DNA of 51,026 nt from an uncultured Bacilli bacterium (GTDB taxonomy: Bacteria > Bacillota_I > Bacilli_A > ML615J-28 > CAG-698): positions 1-51,026 of the forward strand of contig CANQVC010000007.1 of assembly GCA_947627195.1 (NCBI GenBank), written 5' to 3'. Positions 17,671 through 26,398 of this stretch are shown in pieces (position 1 is the first letter of the stretch; each line of letters opens with the position of its first letter). The notes beneath the pieces were generated by a model, which was given only the letters and a program-made list of their open reading frames with translations, searched no databases and was not told the DNA's origin. The translations under genes and the position numbers were made by a program.

Positions 17671-18435
17671 TTAGTTGTTCTTATTTTTTAAATATTTTAA
17701 AACATCATCTTCAGTTTTACTAATTTTTAATGGGGTAATAGATATGTTATTGGTTAATACAGCATTAAAGTCGCTACCTTTTTCTTTAATAACATCATCA
17801 TAAATTGGTTTACTCATACAATTTATATAATGTTTATTACTACTTTGATCAAATTGATCATGATAATATTCATCATAATGATGAATAATACTTTGATATG
17901 TTAATAATATTTGTTTATTATTAAGTGGAATATTAACATTATATAATGAATGAATATCTAAAAGATGATTATTAAAAATATAATTCATAGCTTTTTCTAG
18001 TTGTTTTTCAATTATTTTAATATTATCATTATTATTAAATGCATCTTTTGCCATCGAAAAGCTAAGAGCTTTCTTTTGACATAAAACTCCTTCAATTGCG
18101 GCAGCAACAGTTCCTGAATAAAAGATATCTTCACCTAAGTTATATCCATGATTTATTCCTGAAAAAACTAAATCAAAATTTTCTTTCAAAAAATAGCATG
18201 CAGTTCTAACACAATCAGCTGGTGTAGAGTCAACTATGTAAGTTTTTACCCCATCAATTAAATCATTTACTTTTTCAATTTGAAATGAATTGTTTAAATT
18301 TAAAGCATGTGATTTTGCAGATTGCTCATTTAAAGGAGCTATAACAAAACAATCCCCAAATTTTTTAGCCATTTTCGCCAAAATTTTAAGCCCTGTTGCA
18401 TTTATTCCATCATCATTGGTAATTAATACCCTCAT
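17671..18435 (-). CDS. surE: 5'-nucleotidase SurE
   Basis: A 254-residue metal-dependent phosphatase acting on nucleoside 5'- and 3'-monophosphates. The metal site is given by LITNDDGI (Asp8, Asp9), the Ser of LNEQSAKSHALN and the Asn of SGINHGYNLGEDIFYSGT. Full length. The start ATG shares its A with the stop of the NrnA-like gene upstream, so they are coupled. Together with two nanoRNases it forms a nucleotide-scavenging cluster. Confidence 0.93.
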   Translation of the reverse strand: MRVLITNDDGINATGLKILAKMAKKFGDCFVIAPLNEQSAKSHALNLNNSFQIEKVNDLIDGVKTYIVDSTPADCVRTACYFLKENFDLVFSGINHGYNLGEDIFYSGTVAAAIEGVLCQKKALSFSMAKDAFNNNDNIKIIEKQLEKAMNYIFNNHLLDIHSLYNVNIPLNNKQILLTYQSIIHHYDEYYHDQFDQSSNKHYINCMSKPIYDDVIKEKGSDFNAVLTNNISITPLKISKTEDDVLKYLKNKNN

Positions 18436-19493
18436 TAAAACAACTCCTTATGGTCTAATTTAAAGGTTTGCAATTTTTGGTCAGCTTCTTCTAATAATTG
18501 TTTCATTTCTTTTTTATTATACACAGTAGCTCCTGCAGCTTTCGCATGACCACCACCATGATAATGATTTCCGATGTCATCAATTGTTATATATCTTGAA
18601 CGTAATCGAACGCGAATTTCTGTGTCATATTCTAAAAACAAAATCCAGATTAAAGAGCCTTTTATACTATCTAATAAATTAACTAAATTAGCAGCTTCTT
18701 CTAATGTTGCTTTATATTTTAATCTTGTACGTTTAGATATATAAATATAGGCTACTCCTGATGGTGTAAGTTTAAAATGAGTATATAAATATCCAGTTAT
18801 TTTGAATGCCTCTTTTCTTTTAACTTGTAGATTAGTAAACATATTTTCTGTATCAATGCCTTTATCTAACATTAGTGAAGCTAATCTTAAACTATTGGCA
18901 TCTGCCCATTTAAATCTACCTGTATCGGTAACAGTTCCTAAATAAAAACATAAGGCACATTCTTTAGATAAATGTAATTTATTAGAAAAAGTTTTATAAA
19001 AATCAATTAAAATGAGACATGCTGCGCCCATTTCTTCTTGAACATAGTTAATATTACCAAAATCTTCTAAAGGAATATGATGATCAATCTTAATAATTTC
19101 TTTTCCTAATGCATATCTATCATCAGCGATACGATCTTTATTAGCCGTATCAACAACAATAACTAAAGCATTTTGATATTTATCATCATCGATCTCATCT
19201 TCTTTACCTAAAAACTCTAAATATGGAGGAATATCTCCACCAACTGAATATATCTTTTTTTCAGGATAGTTAGTTCTAAGTAAACTTCTTAACCCTAAAG
19301 AAGCTCCTAAAGCATCACCATCTGGACGACGATGACGATGGATAATAATTGTTTCATATTCTTCAATTTTTTTTAGTATTTCACATTTATCTTTATAAAA
19401 AGGATCATCTTTTAAAGTACTAACAACATCTTGAAAAACTTTAGTTTCAGTTACCGCTTTTTCTGTTTTACGAAATAAATCTTTTATTCCCAT
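18435..19493 (-). CDS. NrnA-like DHH phosphoesterase (copy 2)
   Basis: A 352-residue DHH/DHHA1 protein. NrnA-type members degrade 2-5 nt RNA and, in some species, pAp or pApA. The motifs are IIHRHRRPDGDALG near residue 51, VVDTAN, the IDHH box, TDTGRFKW and the DHHA1 GGGHAKAAGA. Residues 1-40 are an extra N-terminal segment lacking in the neighbour copy at 19503-20444. The two genes are tandem paralogues 9 bases apart. Catalytic residues are intact in both. Confidence 0.88.
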   Translation of the reverse strand: MGIKDLFRKTEKAVTETKVFQDVVSTLKDDPFYKDKCEILKKIEEYETIIIHRHRRPDGDALGASLGLRSLLRTNYPEKKIYSVGGDIPPYLEFLGKEDEIDDDKYQNALVIVVDTANKDRIADDRYALGKEIIKIDHHIPLEDFGNINYVQEEMGAACLILIDFYKTFSNKLHLSKECALCFYLGTVTDTGRFKWADANSLRLASLMLDKGIDTENMFTNLQVKRKEAFKITGYLYTHFKLTPSGVAYIYISKRTRLKYKATLEEAANLVNLLDSIKGSLIWILFLEYDTEIRVRLRSRYITIDDIGNHYHGGGHAKAAGATVYNKKEMKQLLEEADQKLQTFKLDHKELF

Positions 19494-19502
19494 ATTCTTC
19501 TC

Positions 19503-20444
19503 CTAATTTTGATAACTTTTTAATAATATACCTAAATCATATACCATTTTATCTGCTTCTTCAAAACTATTTAAAGTAGCGCCAGAAGCCATTTTATGAC
19601 CTCCTCCACCATATTGAACAGCAACAGGATTAATATTATATTTATTAGAACGAATTTCCGCAATTACTTTATGATTTTCATCTTCAGTAAAATTTACCCA
19701 AATGTCAATTCCTTTAATTCCTGACATTACGCCAACCATTCCACGCGAGATTGTGAAAAAATCTGATTCATATTGTTTAATATCTTCTTGGGTATTTTTT
19801 AAATACGCTATGCCTTCAGGACTAATTTGAAATCGTAATGTAAGTTTTGCTCTTAATTGCACTGTTTCTAATTTATCAATATATAATTGATTATATAAAT
19901 CATTTAAATTAAAATCATATTTTAATAATTTACTTGCTAGTTCTAATGTATTATAATCTACACCGCTATAACGAAACCTGCCACTATCAGTAACAATGCC
20001 TGTATATAATGCTTTAGCTCCTTTAATGCTTAATTTCATATTTGTTTCAAATATTATTTTAGTGATAATACAAGCACAACTAATTTCATCTGATTCAACT
20101 AAATTTAGATTTGCATAATCACTTCTTGATAAATGATGATCAATTTTAATCAGGAAATCACCTAATTTATATCTTTCATCACTAATCATTGATAAATCAG
20201 GTGTATCCAATGAAAAAACTAAAGATCCCTTATAACATTCATCAGATATGATATCCATATCTCCTAAAAAAGAAAACTTATCATTAATATCTCCAACAAC
20301 ATAAACATTTTTATTAGGAAATGTTTCTTTAATAGCTTCAGATAATCCTATTTGACTACCCATAGCATCACCATCGGGTCGAGAATGACGGTGAATAATA
20401 ATTGTTTCATATTCTTTTATCTTATTTAATATATCGTTATACAT
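19503..20444 (-). CDS. NrnA-like DHH phosphoesterase (copy 1)
   Basis: A 313-residue DHH/DHHA1 phosphoesterase of normal NrnA length. IIIHRHSRPDGDAMGS starts near residue 15. SLDTPD, IKIDHHLS, VTDSGRFRYSG and the substrate-binding GGGHKMASGA follow. It is the upstream gene of a tandem pair and heads an operon continuing into the second copy and surE. Divergence between copies (a phenylalanine/tyrosine-rich core, different linker) suggests different substrates, for example nanoRNA for one and cyclic dinucleotide breakdown products for the other, but this is inference. Confidence 0.88.
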   Translation of the reverse strand: MYNDILNKIKEYETIIIHRHSRPDGDAMGSQIGLSEAIKETFPNKNVYVVGDINDKFSFLGDMDIISDECYKGSLVFSLDTPDLSMISDERYKLGDFLIKIDHHLSRSDYANLNLVESDEISCACIITKIIFETNMKLSIKGAKALYTGIVTDSGRFRYSGVDYNTLELASKLLKYDFNLNDLYNQLYIDKLETVQLRAKLTLRFQISPEGIAYLKNTQEDIKQYESDFFTISRGMVGVMSGIKGIDIWVNFTEDENHKVIAEIRSNKYNINPVAVQYGGGGHKMASGATLNSFEEADKMVYDLGILLKSYQN

Positions 20445-20503
20445 ATATTTCTCCTTTATTTTACTTTATTATATCACAATTAGAAATAAAAGTAAATGAA
20501 TAA

Positions 20504-20525
20504 AGGTCATCCATTTAGATGACCT
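20504..20525 (-). terminator. Terminator after sbcC
   Basis: AGGTCATC and GATGACCT form a perfect 8-bp stem with a 6-base loop just past the sbcC stop. The T tract on the minus strand is short (CCTTTATT), so it may be modest. Confidence 0.65.
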
Positions 20526-20545
20526 GTTATTATATAATCTAATTC

Positions 20546-23407
20546 TTAATTGAAAATTTTACTTTCTAAATTTTCTTTCACAACATGAATAATTGAATCA
20601 GTAATATTATCAAAAGTATCATCATGACTTATAACATATAATTGTTTTAATTGGTTTGATACTTCACGAATTACTTCTTCAATTCGACGACGTCTTTCAT
20701 AATCTAAATTAATAGTTGGTTCATCTAAGAAATATATATCTAATCCTGTCAATTGTTTTAACATCGCTAAACGCACAGATATAGCAATACTCATTTGTTC
20801 TCCACCTGATAATTGATCCATGGTTTTTCTTTGATTCTCATTTGTATCATCAATTAGAGATATCTCATAATCTTCTGCCATATCAATTCGCACATTTTCA
20901 TTAGATATCTTATGATATAAAATACTACTAGCTGTGGAAATATATTCACGATATTGTTTAGATAATTCCTTAGGTAAAATATCCATTATTGCTATTATTT
21001 TTTTTAAGAATCCAACTCTTTTAATATAAATATTTAACTCATTTTCTTCTTTTTCTTTTTCTTGTTTAATATTATATAAATTATCTAATTTAGATTTTGT
21101 TTCATTTAATGAGTCTTGAAATCCTTGGATTGATGAAGAATTTTGCCCAATGTTGTTTATTATCTTACTATGTGTTTCATCTGCTTTAATTTCGTTATCA
21201 GAAGAATAAGAATTATTAAGAGAAGTTAACTCATCTTGTAATAACTGCATTTTATTTTCTAATTCTAGTTTTTGTTGTGTCAATTCTTGAACATTTTTTT
21301 CAAGTTTATCTTTCTTTTTCGCAGTTTCTTGATTTTTTAGATAATTTTGGTATTGGTCTTCTAATTTTTTATTAGATTCAGTTAATTCTTCAATATTCTT
21401 TTTTGCATCTTTTAAATTATCTAATTGTTTATTTAATAATTCGATATCATTATTTAATTTATTTTTTTCATTTTCTTTTTTTGTGATTGTTAAATCGGCA
21501 TTAATGATTTCTTTTTGATTCTTATCAATATTATCCTTTTCTCTTTTAATAACTTCTTCTATATTTTTGAATTGTAATTGAATAGTTATAAGATCGTTTT
21601 TAATTTCTTCTTTTTCGCTATTTAAAGAATTAATATTATTTTCTATTTCTTGAATTTCTTCGGCTGATTTTTTTATCCAATCATTTACAAATTGAATTTT
21701 ATCATCTAAATTATTAGATTTAAATTCTAAAAATGAAAAATTATTAGAAAATTCTATTTCTTTATCCATTAATTTATTTCTTGCATCTTCACTCGTTTGA
21801 ATTATATTTTTTAAAGAAAATTTATCGTTAAGAATTTGTTTTTCTTCGGAAATTATTTGTTCATATTCATGAGATTTTTGTCTTAATGAATCTATTTCAA
21901 TATTAATATCATCAACTCTTTTAGATAATTTATCAATTAGATTTCCTTCTTTTACATTATGACATGTTTCTTGTAATAATGGGCATTTACCATTTTCGAT
22001 AAACTTAATGTTTTCTTGTAAATGAATTAAATTAGATTGTAATTCTTGAATTTTTAATGTAATATTTTCATATTCTTTTTTGGCTTCTTCTAATTTCTTT
22101 TCTTTATCAAGAATAATACTAAATTGATTCTTTTTTTCTTCTAATTGTGCATTAGGTAAAATTTCTAAGGTGTTTAAAGAAAATTGTATATTAGATAAAT
22201 TCATACTAGCTTTATCGTTCTTTTCTTTTTTATCTTTTTTAGCTTGTTCTAGATTATTTATTTGTTCCAAAATCGGGTTAAGTGATTTTTGTTTTTCAAC
22301 AATCTTGTTTTGATATTCATTTAAAGTTTTATTTTTATTTTTAATATCTTCTTCAGCTATAGCAATGTCACTTTTATAATGAGAAATAGAAGTTTGAAAA
22401 GATTTGATTTCTTCTTCAAGACGAACAAAAGATTGTTTTAATTCATGTATTTTTTCGTTTGTCTCATCAAAAGCTTTAATATTTTGATTTTCTTTTTCTA
22501 TTTGTTCAACATTTTGACAATATCTTATATATGCAAACTTTGTCTTTTCAACATTCTCATAAGCTTGATTTGCTTCATTTAATTGAAACTGCAAATCTAA
22601 AAGTTGTTTTGTAAGATGTTCTAAATGAGAATTATTTAAATTATATTCTTCATTTTTGTGGTTCAATTTTTCTTTTATTTTCTTTATTTCTTTTATTTCA
22701 AATTCAATTGCTTTTAACTCTTCTTCTAATTCTTTTTTTAATACTTGTTGCTTTTCTAATTCATTTTGAATTTTTTGATATTTTTCTTCTTCCTCAGGTA
22801 AATTTTCCAATTTACCATTTTTATTAGCAATTGAATTATTTAATAAATTTATTTTTTCTTTATTAATATAAGAAGAAATTTCTTTCATTCTTTCACTCAT
22901 TTTTTTATATATATGCAATTCAAATAAGCGATCAAAGTTTTCTTTTCTAACGCTGGCAGTCTCTAAAAAAGCATTGACATATTTACCTTGTGGAACGGCA
23001 ATTATTTCTTCAAACAACTTTGGTAATTCTTTTGAATGAGGTATTTCTAATGCCTTTTTCACAAAGCCATAAACATCACTAACATTATCAAAAAGAATTG
23101 TTCTTTTTTCTTCATCAATAATCTTTACACTTCCTGAAGCTTTTGCTTTAAGATTTCTTTCAATACGATATATTATTCCATCATTGGCAATAAACCTTAG
23201 AGCGATACTTCCTTGTTTACAATTATATCTTAACATTTTACTAGAAGTTCTTGATGAAAAATTAAATAGTACAAAACCTATACTTTCAATAATTGTGGAC
23301 TTGCCACTACCATTTAATCCTAAAATACAATTTATACCATCTTGAAAATTAATTTTTTCTTGTACATAGCTTTTAATATTGCGAAGTTCTAAATCTAATA
23401 ATTTCAT
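20546..23407 (-). CDS. sbcC: SMC-like nuclease subunit SbcC (Rad50-type)
   Basis: A 953-residue Rad50-family ATPase that works with SbcD in double-strand break and hairpin processing. Walker A is GLNGSGKST near residue 35. A long coiled coil spans about 170-780, broken near 475 by a hook region with CPLLQETC. The C-terminal half-ATPase carries LSGGEQMS and YFLDEPT. The hook spacing is C-x6-C rather than the common C-x2-C. Its ATG overlaps the sbcD stop by four bases. It is AT-rich and Lys/Glu-rich like its neighbours. A YhaN-type relative is possible, but pairing with sbcD favours SbcC. Confidence 0.88.
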   Translation of the reverse strand: MKLLDLELRNIKSYVQEKINFQDGINCILGLNGSGKSTIIESIGFVLFNFSSRTSSKMLRYNCKQGSIALRFIANDGIIYRIERNLKAKASGSVKIIDEEKRTILFDNVSDVYGFVKKALEIPHSKELPKLFEEIIAVPQGKYVNAFLETASVRKENFDRLFELHIYKKMSERMKEISSYINKEKINLLNNSIANKNGKLENLPEEEEKYQKIQNELEKQQVLKKELEEELKAIEFEIKEIKKIKEKLNHKNEEYNLNNSHLEHLTKQLLDLQFQLNEANQAYENVEKTKFAYIRYCQNVEQIEKENQNIKAFDETNEKIHELKQSFVRLEEEIKSFQTSISHYKSDIAIAEEDIKNKNKTLNEYQNKIVEKQKSLNPILEQINNLEQAKKDKKEKNDKASMNLSNIQFSLNTLEILPNAQLEEKKNQFSIILDKEKKLEEAKKEYENITLKIQELQSNLIHLQENIKFIENGKCPLLQETCHNVKEGNLIDKLSKRVDDINIEIDSLRQKSHEYEQIISEEKQILNDKFSLKNIIQTSEDARNKLMDKEIEFSNNFSFLEFKSNNLDDKIQFVNDWIKKSAEEIQEIENNINSLNSEKEEIKNDLITIQLQFKNIEEVIKREKDNIDKNQKEIINADLTITKKENEKNKLNNDIELLNKQLDNLKDAKKNIEELTESNKKLEDQYQNYLKNQETAKKKDKLEKNVQELTQQKLELENKMQLLQDELTSLNNSYSSDNEIKADETHSKIINNIGQNSSSIQGFQDSLNETKSKLDNLYNIKQEKEKEENELNIYIKRVGFLKKIIAIMDILPKELSKQYREYISTASSILYHKISNENVRIDMAEDYEISLIDDTNENQRKTMDQLSGGEQMSIAISVRLAMLKQLTGLDIYFLDEPTINLDYERRRRIEEVIREVSNQLKQLYVISHDDTFDNITDSIIHVVKENLESKIFN

Positions 23408-24618
23408 AAAATATCCTCCATTTTTAAAAGCATATCAATAATTTTTTGATTATCTTCTTCATTTTGCAATGCTTCCTCAATTAAAATAATATTTTTAATA
23501 ATATTATCTTTATTTGTAATATCGGGATATTGATAATCTAAATAATTATTAATCATCATTTTTTCTAATTGTTTAGGATCAACTTTTTCTTCAATAGTTT
23601 CTGGTTTAGATATCATATTTATATAATTATTTACTTCAATATATAACAACTTATATTTTTTAGTAAATTCTTCTTTTATTTTATCAATATCTATTAAATA
23701 GGCATTAAATGGTAATTTACCATATAAAGATAATTCCATCATTGATTGAGGTGGTATATTATATTCTAAGTTGGCAATATATTTATTAACATCATCTAAT
23801 GTTTGTAAATTATCAATAGTTATTTTTTCTAAAAATATTGGTCGATAATTACTGATGATATATTTAATTTCTTTATTTGGATAGTTGACACAAACATCAT
23901 AAAATCCTTTTTGGTCTTTTTGATATCCATCTTGTAAACGAATATTTTCTAATGAACCAGGGTTATAACATAATTCATCATATTCATAACGATTATGAAT
24001 ATGCCCTAAAGCAATATAATCAACACAATATTTTAAAGATTCTAATTGCTCTTTACGAATATCTCCCATATCTTGACCATATAATCTATTAACAGCAGCA
24101 TGAAGCATTAAAACTGTAAATTTGTTTTTCTTTTTAATACATTTCTTTATATCTTTTAAATATTTTTCCGTAGATGACCCTAAATAACCAATTCCAATAA
24201 TACGAATATTTTCATCTTCATATATTGAACCGTTTTGTTCATATATAGGAAGTTTAATTTCACCATTTGTTATTTCATGTTCTAATAAAATTATATATTT
24301 TCTTTTATGCAAATATACTAACCATGATTCTTCATCAATATAAAATGCTTTGTCATGATTACCTTCAATAACAAATACTTTAATATTATTTTCTTTACAT
24401 TTTTCTAGTAATATTGTAGTTTCATTTAATGTTTTAGAATTAATTACTTTTAGATGAAAAAAATCACCACTTACTAAAATATAAGATATGTGATTATTAA
24501 TAGCATAATCAATTAAATTAGAAAACTGAAAAAAGAAATCATAAAATCTTTCTTCAAGTCTTGCTGGGGTGCAACCTAAATGTAAATCAGCACAATGAAT
24601 AAAATGAAATTCTTCCAT
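23404..24618 (-). CDS. sbcD: Nuclease SbcD (Mre11-type)
   Basis: About 404 residues if translation starts at ATG 24618-24616 (MEEFHFIHCADLHLG), which I prefer because the fold begins there and gagag lies upstream; an open frame extends to 24687 without family similarity. Metallophosphoesterase motifs: CADLHLG, SGDFFH, EGNHD, LHAAV and ALGHIHNR. These bind two Mn ions for 3'-5' exonuclease and endonuclease activity. It is coupled to sbcC downstream by a four-base overlap. It diverges from cwlJ, with a 110-bp region between them. Confidence 0.9.
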   Translation of the reverse strand: MEEFHFIHCADLHLGCTPARLEERFYDFFFQFSNLIDYAINNHISYILVSGDFFHLKVINSKTLNETTILLEKCKENNIKVFVIEGNHDKAFYIDEESWLVYLHKRKYIILLEHEITNGEIKLPIYEQNGSIYEDENIRIIGIGYLGSSTEKYLKDIKKCIKKKNKFTVLMLHAAVNRLYGQDMGDIRKEQLESLKYCVDYIALGHIHNRYEYDELCYNPGSLENIRLQDGYQKDQKGFYDVCVNYPNKEIKYIISNYRPIFLEKITIDNLQTLDDVNKYIANLEYNIPPQSMMELSLYGKLPFNAYLIDIDKIKEEFTKKYKLLYIEVNNYINMISKPETIEEKVDPKQLEKMMINNYLDYQYPDITNKDNIIKNIILIEEALQNEEDNQKIIDMLLKMEDIL

Positions 24619-24728
24619 TATAATCATCTCTCTTTCGTATTTAAATTCTACTAATATCATATCATATTTTTTAAAAAAATAATACATATTTTTTTACTTT
24701 ATTTCATATGATTTATTAGGAGATGATT

Positions 24729-25145
24729 ATGGCAGTTGTACGATATAATGATGAAGAAGTTAAATTACTTGCTAGATTAATGCGGGCTGAAGCAGAAGGG
24801 GAAGGACAAATGGGAATGCTATTAGTTGGTAATGTAGCTATAAATAGAGTTAGAGCAAAATGTTTAGATTTTCAAAACATAACTAGTATTACAAAAATGG
24901 TATATCAAAGACCTGGAGGATTTGAATCAACATTGTACAGCTATTTTTATCAACCAGCCAGAAGCGTTGATATAAAATTAGCAAAGAGATGTATAGCAGG
25001 TGAAAGATTTAGCCCTGCAAGTAAAGCATTATGGTTTTATGCAACAAATACTGGCTGCCAAGCAAAATGGTGGGGGCAATGGAACACAGGAAAATATAAA
25101 TCTCATTGTTTTTATGCTCCGTTAGATAGTGAAAATTGTTATTAG
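24729..25145 (+). CDS. cwlJ: Spore cortex hydrolase CwlJ
   Basis: About 138 residues from ATG 24729 (MAVVRYNDEE), with aggag six bases upstream; an ATG six bases earlier would overlap the ribosome binding site. It is a SleB/CwlJ-type hydrolase that opens the spore cortex during germination. The catalytic Glu lies in MRAEAEGEGQMGMLLVGNV, with family residues NRVRAKC and the C-terminal GCQAKWWGQWNTGKYKSHCFY. There is no signal peptide or peptidoglycan-binding domain, as expected for CwlJ rather than SleB. gerQ follows within nine bases. Confidence 0.9.
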   Translation: MAVVRYNDEEVKLLARLMRAEAEGEGQMGMLLVGNVAINRVRAKCLDFQNITSITKMVYQRPGGFESTLYSYFYQPARSVDIKLAKRCIAGERFSPASKALWFYATNTGCQAKWWGQWNTGKYKSHCFYAPLDSENCY

Positions 25146-25153
25146 GAGGAAAT

Positions 25154-25552
25154 ATGAATTATAATAATTATTATCAACAACCTTTCATGCCTTATGGGAA
25201 TTCATTTAATCAAGGATTTTATCAACAACCTATCTATCCTCAATATATTTATACAGAGAATCCATATCAACAAATGAATCAACAACCTATTCCTGAGCAA
25301 TCATTCGTGGAAAATATTTTAAGAATGAATATTGGAAAAGTAGCAACAGTATATATGAATTTTGAGGGAAGTCAATGGGGATCTAAAGTTTTTAAAGGAA
25401 CAATACTTGCATCAGGAAAAGATCATTTAATCATTAAAGATTTACAAACAGAAATGCGTTATGTATTGCTTTCTATTTATTTATGTTACGTTACATTCGA
25501 TGAACCAATTGATTATGATTATCCTTATGCAAGAAAAGAAGCAGGATCATAA
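25154..25552 (+). CDS. gerQ: Spore coat protein GerQ
   Basis: 132 residues from ATG 25154 with aggagg in front. The first ~50 residues are Tyr/Gln/Pro/Asn-rich (YNNYYQQPFMPYGN), typical of coat proteins and a likely transglutaminase substrate. The C-terminal ~80 residues (EQSFVENILRMNIGKVATVYMNFEG up to its core, then GSKVFKGTI and YVTFDEPI) match GerQ. GerQ is needed to hold CwlJ in the coat, so the cwlJ-gerQ operon is a functional pair. Confidence 0.9.
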   Translation: MNYNNYYQQPFMPYGNSFNQGFYQQPIYPQYIYTENPYQQMNQQPIPEQSFVENILRMNIGKVATVYMNFEGSQWGSKVFKGTILASGKDHLIIKDLQTEMRYVLLSIYLCYVTFDEPIDYDYPYARKEAGS

Positions 25553-25627
25553 GATTCTGCTTTTTCTATTTGCTTTTTCTAATATTATTTGATACAATAA
25601 ATATAAGAAATATGAAAGGAGTATCAT

Positions 25628-26044
25628 ATGTGTGTATTTTGCGAAATAGCCAAAGGAAATATCCCTGCTAACAAGGTTTATGAAGATAATATTTGTTGTG
25701 CATTTTTAGATTTATCACAAGCTGGAATTGGTCATACGTTAATTATTCCTAAAAAGCATGTCCAAAACATTTTTGAATTAGATGAAGATGTTGCCAGCCA
25801 TTTATTTAAAATAACATGTCGTCTAGCAAAAGCAATTAAAGAAGCAATGAATGTTAATGGATGTAATATTTTAAATAATAATGGTGAAGTTGCTGGTCAA
25901 GCAGTAGACCATTTTCATATTCATATAATTCCTCGTGTGAAAGATGATGGAAATATTTTTTCATTTCAAACACATAAATTAACTGATGAACAATTTATTG
26001 AAGTCAAAAACAAAATAACAAACATTTTAAAAGAGCATATTTAG
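25628..26044 (+). CDS. HIT family nucleotide hydrolase
   Basis: A 138-residue histidine-triad protein (HinT/Hit group) that hydrolyses nucleoside phosphoramidates or similar nucleotides. It begins with the zinc-type pair CVFCEIAKG. The active-site motif is DHFHIHIIPR near residue 95, with the nucleophilic His in the middle. Full length. It has its own upstream region with aaaggag eight bases before ATG, and a two-way terminator downstream. Confidence 0.92.
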   Translation: MCVFCEIAKGNIPANKVYEDNICCAFLDLSQAGIGHTLIIPKKHVQNIFELDEDVASHLFKITCRLAKAIKEAMNVNGCNILNNNGEVAGQAVDHFHIHIIPRVKDDGNIFSFQTHKLTDEQFIEVKNKITNILKEHI

Positions 26045-26065
26045 ATATCTAAATTATGCTCTTTT
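26032..26065. terminator. Bidirectional terminator
   Basis: AGAGCATA and TATGCTCT arms with an inner palindromic TTTAGATATCTAAA, followed by TTTT. It separates the plus-strand HIT gene from the convergent minus-strand zinc-ribbon gene. Confidence 0.75.
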
Positions 26066-26080
26066 ATTATATTTATATAA

Positions 26081-26398
26081 TTATACAAACATATATATAA
26101 CCCATAAAATTCCACAAATAACATTAGCAATGTTTAAGCCTAAGATGACTCTAATTGGTGTCGCTTTATTTTTTATAATTACAATTATGGAAATAACTAA
26201 TGACGCAATAGCTAATATTAATTGAGCAATTGATAACCATTTAAAAATTATAAGCATATTAAGTATTGTTGCGATAATAGTTAATACATATAATATATAT
26301 ATTAAAGGACTATTCTTTTTTAGTAGAGCACCACAATTAGTACAATGAATTATTTTATCATCATTTATTTCAAATCCACATTGTGGGCAGCGTTTCAT
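26081..26398 (-). CDS. Small zinc-ribbon membrane protein
   Basis: A 105-residue protein. A four-Cys ribbon (C4, C7, C19, C22; RCPQCGFEI and CTNCGALL) is followed by three hydrophobic segments between about 28 and 104. Its start overlaps the serS stop by four bases (ATGA), so it is co-transcribed with serS and under the same T-box. It repeats the zinc-ribbon-plus-membrane plan of the genes near the left end. Role unknown. Confidence 0.7.
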   Translation of the reverse strand: MKRCPQCGFEINDDKIIHCTNCGALLKKNSPLIYILYVLTIIATILNMLIIFKWLSIAQLILAIASLVISIIVIIKNKATPIRVILGLNIANVICGILWVIYMFV

